Shown here: positions 59,401 to 64,000 of the stretch, in pieces
Position numbering within the stretch: position 1 is the stretch's first letter
Layout of the letters: each line of letters opens with the position of its first letter
NCBI RefSeq assembly: GCF_025024155.1
Contig: NW_026251718.1
Location: forward strand, 1-64,000
From: Gamsiella multidivaricata
Lineage: Eukaryota; Mortierellomycota; Mortierellomycetes; Mortierellales; Mortierellaceae
Length of the DNA stretch: 64,000 nucleotides
Direction of reading: 5' to 3'
Position numbers and translations under genes: made by a program
The notes under the pieces: generated by a model
Told to the model about the DNA's origin: nothing
The model's input: the letters and a program-made list of their open reading frames with translations, nothing else
Database searches by the model: none

Positions 59401-61996
59401 GATATCATTGCATAGCTCCGCTTCGTACCTGACCAGGTTTCTTGCAATCAGGGCGGTATTCTCTTTCTCCGTCAGGCTGTCGTCCGGAGCGAGATAGATC
59501 TGCCAGTAGCACTCCATGAGACGACTGCGAACGCTTTTGGCCTCATCACCGCTGTCTTTCATCCATACAAGGTGCACCATTTTGCGGATTCCGTCCTATA
59601 AAAGGCATATAGGAGTGAGTAACTACAATTATATCACTTCAGAGTTGCTCTCGCCTTTTGATGTTGCCGTACGAGACATCCAGAACTTACGTTAGCAGCG
59701 CGGACTTTATATCGATGAATGGTAACGAAGAACTCCATCGCCTCTACGACTTCCAGCTTCATGGTGGACGCCAACAGCTCACACATGACAGGCACCGCGC
59801 GGTGGATCAGGTGAATAAATCGGATCGCGTCTGCGTAGTATCGCTGCTGAAGAGTCTTGGTCACGTACTCCTTGGATGACTGCAGTTCCAGCAGCTCTTC
59901 GTCTGTAGGGAGAGCAATGTCTTTGTCATCGTCGTCATCGGCTTCAGCACCGGGGTCTACTCCATCCACCTCCATGCTGCCTGCATTTTCATCCGCGCTC
60001 CTGAGAGCCGCTCTCCTCTTTGAAGGCTTAGTAATCATCGCCTTCAATTCGTCCGTGACTTCGGTGTACTGGATTTCCCACTCTTCCAAGTCAAGTTCTC
60101 CACCATGCATCGAGTAAGGGTGAGTTTCAATCATACGCACCAAAGTCTTGATGGCCTGCTTTCGCGACCAGAAACTCTTGTCTGAGAGCCGTCCAATAAC
60201 GAGCTCCGTCAATCGCTGTCGGCGCTTAGGGAACTTGACACGCAGGTCACACAGCTGTCCGGCGATCTGAAGCAGTTTTGTACGCACGTAGGAATTGTTG
60301 TCCATGAAGCGCTCTTCCAAAATATCGAAGAATCCATCAATCTGATTCTTAACTTGCTCTGTTTGCTCGATCTCAGACAGATAGGCGATTAAGTTTCCGA
60401 TAACCTCGACAATAGCTTGGCGCATGATATAGGACTTTAAAAGAAAGAGAAAAAGAAAAAAAATAGGTGTATGAGTGCGCTGAAGGTTAATATACGATAG
60501 CCGCTTCAGAACAAGCTTAGTTCGCTTACCTCTCCATCAAGGTGGTCAATCAAAAGTCCCATCTGCTTCAGAACCAACTTTGGCGCAAGCTCCGATAATT
60601 TCACCAAGAACTTGGAGAACGCCCGTGGGACGCTGACATCCTTATTTGTCTCGCCGAATTCTTTTGCGCTGACCTCCCGCAAAATACTGTCTGCCAGTTG
60701 TGAATAGTCGTAGTCGTTGATTAACATCACCAACAGTTCCGCCATAGGTTCCGGTGTATGTTCCCAGTACTGAAGGTTTTGCAAGATGGTCGTTTTTGCG
60801 CCTAAAACGAAATAAGTCAGAGTATATGGGGTTCATTAACACTAAATCCCAGAATAGAGCGGCATATCGATGCATCCAAGGAACGAACCATACCGAATTC
60901 ATGGTTGTGACGCTTGATACAGATACAGAGGACGTTGTAGACGCGCTGCTTAAGCGCCGAGATCTTGACATTCTCCTTGTTCTCCAGAATTTGGTATGCG
61001 GGTTTGAAGAATAAGCTGATAAATGTCTCCTTTTCGTGCGTCGCGGTCCAAATTTTGGAAAGTTGCAGCTCCAGGCACTTGCTCATCAAGTCCATCGCCT
61101 TTTGTTTCTCGGTCGTCCAAGTGGAAGTTCCTTGCTCTGAATCATCATTATCCTTTGCCGACCGTGCCCCTTTACCACGCTATTCAAACAAATCGAGTCA
61201 ATGGATACAAAGAATAGGCATCAGAGAAAAGTCCACGCAAATACTTGTGATAAATCGATAAACGAAGGCTCAAGGGTTTACCGTGGCCTTTCCAGATTTT
61301 TCTGCTGCTGCTGCTCGGGAGGTGGCCTTTTGCTCTGTAATGCCAATGACCCAAAACATCAAGAAGCCATACATCTCCAGCGGTTCTCGGTGCTGCATAT
61401 ACATGTCTTGGTCATTGATGTCCAGGTCTTGTGCTGTCGATACGATTTCAGAGTTGAATCCTGAATCCGAAATACAGAGAAATGCGCGTTAGCAATCAAT
61501 GGCCAGTCGAAGAAAGGGCTGAACGCGGCTCACGGACTCGGTACCTGAAAGAATAATGTCCCAGACTTTTGTTGCGGTAGTCTTCTTAAGCGTGTTAAAA
61601 TGTCTAGCGTCGAACAAGACGGAGTCGATATAAGTGAGTTGAACGGCTGTCAAACATGACCAAATTCAATGAATCTCGCCGGTGTCATACTTGATGAAAC
61701 TCCTGATTTGGTCGAATGTAGTGCTGTCAGTGATGTTGCCTGAAGCCTCCTGCAGTGTGTCCACGATTTCTAATGAAAGAAATACATAAAAGCCATTACG
61801 ATAATGCTCATTATTCCGCCGCTGCTACTGGTATTGCACGATTCTTAGCATCGCGAGAACAGTTCATTCATGTACCGTTCAGTATTCGCTCCAGGGTCTT
61901 TTGGTTCTCTCCCTCAATAGAGATTTCCTGCGAGATGTGGACAGAGTCCTGCTGGACATTGTTGAGCTCCTCATCTAGTTCAAAGTTTGCTGACAT
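56484..61996 (-). CDS. YCS4: condensin complex subunit 1 (Cnd1/Ycs4/NCAPD2)
   Basis: Eleven exons on the minus strand: 61996-61876, 61769-61701, 61646-61545, 61460-61282, 61179-60894, 60801-60530, 60434-59691, 59595-58892, 58800-58278, 58182-57469 and 57344-56484, about 1524 aa. This is a HEAT-repeat subunit of condensin, which compacts mitotic chromosomes. Family landmarks: KPLEM-like REPLEMYGFLMF, HLVWMKDSGDEAKSVRSRLM, PNPQRRGAIIILGMLAKAKP, LALARYSCIALQRIAGEKK, and the conserved Cnd1 block EPTIRSNIIIALGDMAVCFN with VLTHLILNGMVKVKGQLGEM. The last 280 residues are a Lys/Glu/Ser-rich disordered tail with possible nuclear-localisation clusters (SRKKSSKKKKW). The second intron was placed at a GTTTCA donor (54 bp) only because it restores frame; that junction is the weak point. 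Confidence 0.92.
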
Positions 61997-62638
61997 GGTT
62001 GCAGACGCTTGCTTTCCTGTCCGTTCTGTTCCTTGTCGCAAGACGGGATGAAGATGCAGGAACCCAGGCTGAAGTGATGATAGTTGTTCGCGTTTGGTGG
62101 CAACTTCTGTTTACGTACGTGGAGAATCTCAGTACATTTTTTCTCTCCTGAAATGTTTACGTTTGTGGCTGGATCGGCTCACCATAAAACTGAATAATAA
62201 AAAAAAAACTTCTTGCCCCTTCTCTCTCTGTTCCTCTTCCTCCACCTCTTCCCCCTTCTCTTCCTTCACTCCTTCCATTCCACTTTTATCCTCCGTATCA
62301 TTGCCTCGTTTCTAACATAAGTATACTTTACCGACTGTGGTTTTATTCAAATATGCCAATAAATTCTATTATATCCCTTCGTGTGCTTTGTCATAAAATA
62401 TGAATTGATGGCTGTATGTATCGTATAGTCCCTTCCCCTTCCCTCCTCACTCTACAAGCAAGCTATGATGATTACAATAGAGTCAAGCACTGAATACCCG
62501 GCCGCCATCGTGCGATGTCGGATGGATGCACAACTTTATAATTCTGAGCGCTTGTACTCCTTCCCCTTCCATTATCGATCCATATCATTTAAGAATAGCA
62601 GAAAGAACAAAAGAACATTAATAAAATAAGACTGGATC
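61997..62638. other. intergenic region upstream of the condensin gene
   Basis: 62220-62290 is C/T-rich (CTTCCTCCACCTCTTCC). 62300-62638 is AT-rich and also holds the 3' end of the gene at the right edge. No other feature recognised. Confidence 0.45.
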
Positions 62639-64000
62639 TTAATGCTGCTGTGCTTGACGCTGTTGTACAATTGCCTGCATTGCCTTGTCCTTTGCAGCCA
62701 TAAGGTCTGCAGAGTGGACATAGGAAGGTTCGATCTGGAAATTCGGGAACTTGAGTCGAAGCTGATCGATCCAATATGCAGCCTTGCGACTGTACGAGTG
62801 AATTAGATGAGGGGATACGCAGACTAGCGACATCATGTAAAGGCTGTCGATTATCTATATAGTAATATACGTATGCAAATATACAAACATTGGACACAGA
62901 AGTGTTGATGTTAGAGTCGCTGCCGCGATATGATACCATGGCCAACAGCATTAGATCCAATACCTGGCAATAATGCTCAGGACGTTTCTCTTCATCGCGC
63001 GCAGTATCAATGGCCGTCTTCCCATATATCAAAGCTATCAGCATATTGGTTTGATTAGAGCTGTCTTGCAGTAATCGCATCATGTCGGATAGCACTTGAT
63101 GTACCTGTAATTGCCGCGCGTCGCATTTCAAAGAACATGGGGCTGACTTTTGGGATGAGTAGCAAAGGCTTTCCGGGCTGCTCATGGATCCACAGCGCAA
63201 ACTGCAGGTGTGCCTTTGAGATTCCATATACGAATTGAGCGCAGTTTTTCCGGTTCTCCCGCCAAGCACCTTTCAAAAGTCGAACGGTGTGCTGTGTCCA
63301 GATTTGTCGCGCAAGAATTTCGTTCGTAAGTTGCGTATAGGCTTCAGTCAAAGCAGCCATCTTGCTCCACTCTTGATCCTTGAAGGGCTCAGCGGTCGAT
63401 CGACATAAAGTTGGGTAGTACCGCATACCGCACTCGAATGACCGCAGGGCCTGAGTAACCTGCTGGCGAGCCATCTCGTAAAGTGCGTCGGGGGGAGCCA
63501 ACTCAACTATTCTTTCTCGTTCCTTGATCTCATTGATCGTCCTCATGGCCTAGTAGCGTAAGAAATTAGAGTGCATGGCCATGTCAGACGCGAGGCATAG
63601 GTGGTCGACAATGCAGCTTTATCGCGCACTCAGGCGCACCTGAATCTGCAGGATGCAGCTGATCATGGTCGGATATCTCCAGTACTTGTCCATGGCACTA
63701 TCGTCTTTCCCCAAAGTTACTCGCATTATTTGATATCCTTTCTGTGCCAATGTCATAGCCATTTCAAGGTACTTCCTGACCCGATCTGGAGTAAGGACTT
63801 TCACTTGAATGGAGATTCCCAGATCATAAAGGCACATGGATCGTAACAGATAGTAATCGGATTCAAGCAGCACAGGTTCATTCCAGTCATCGATGAGGGC
63901 AGATAGGTACTCGCTATCCCAGTCCGGTGCAGGCACGTATTCGCCATCATGCCGATGTGGCGGACGACCTGCTCGTGCTACGTATAACAGGGAAGAAAAC
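62639..64000 (-). CDS. unrecognised alpha-helical protein, 5' part beyond the window
   Basis: Proposed exons on the minus strand: (edge 64000)-63640, 63549-63148, 63104-62964 and 62854-62639; all joins are phase 0. The 5' end lies outside the window. The sequence is helical throughout (RVRKYLEMAMTLAQKGYQIM, LRSFECGMRYYPTLC, QLTNEILARQIWTQHTVRLL, SKAHLQFALWIHEQ, SDMMRLLQDSSNQTNMLIAL, AAYWIDQLRLKFPNFQ) and ends in a Gln-rich tail. The spacing of Ala/Leu/Trp recalls TPR-like or fungal-transcription-factor middle regions, but I do not recognise the family and make no functional claim. The third intron is only 43 bp with a GTCAGC donor; the alternative GTACAT donor at 63104 would end the frame early. 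Confidence 0.6.

Overview
The window is eukaryotic and almost certainly fungal. Genes are split by short GT..AG introns (about 40 to 760 bp), non-coding DNA is rich in poly-T, poly-A and CT/GA tracts, and the housekeeping genes are fungal in form (Pik1, Mbp1/Swi4-type APSES factor, Dga1-type DGAT2, SPX phosphate transporter, condensin Cnd1). The Crinkler header type, the DGAT2 and an animal-like pyruvate dehydrogenase protein X suggest an early-diverging fungus, probably Mucoromycota and perhaps Mortierellomycotina. That placement is inference. All splice sites were read by eye; nearly all joins keep frame and restore conserved protein motifs.

Layout. 1-3.05 kb: decayed pogo/Tigger-like DNA transposon with long inverted repeats. 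3.4-20.0 kb: housekeeping block with SPX phosphate transporter (-), thymidylate kinase (+), DDX21-like helicase (+), pyruvate dehydrogenase protein X (+), DGAT2 (+) and a four-exon LSM5 (-) that no single long reading frame reveals. 20.0-30.65 kb: accessory island with two Crinkler (CRN) genes that share a promoter and N-terminal header but carry different NTPase bodies, an 88-bp foldback element inserted at the very end of the second CRN, a relic of a third CRN/AAA-ATPase-like gene, a Helitron helicase fragment, and an internally deleted FEN1/PIN-RuvC (TnpB/Fanzor-like) relic. 30.8-43.8 kb: plus-strand housekeeping genes for a complex I NDUFB4-like subunit, ARF1, PI 4-kinase beta (Pik1), an APSES cell-cycle factor and a GT47 exostosin-like enzyme. 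43.9-64 kb: minus-strand genes for an F-box/LRR protein, two paralogous FAD monooxygenases flanking a MATH-BTB protein, condensin subunit Cnd1 and a partial unrecognised gene at the right edge.

Functional links: ARF1 and Pik1 act together on Golgi membranes and sit side by side. An ACGCGT box lies upstream of the Mbp1-like gene, whose yeast relatives bind that motif. Thymidylate kinase, a typical MBF target in yeast, is in the window but shows no such box. The most interesting material is the 20-30.6 kb island: effector headers combined with different bodies, transposon-modified effector ends, and the remains of a eukaryotic TnpB-like nuclease with a PIN-like N-terminus.
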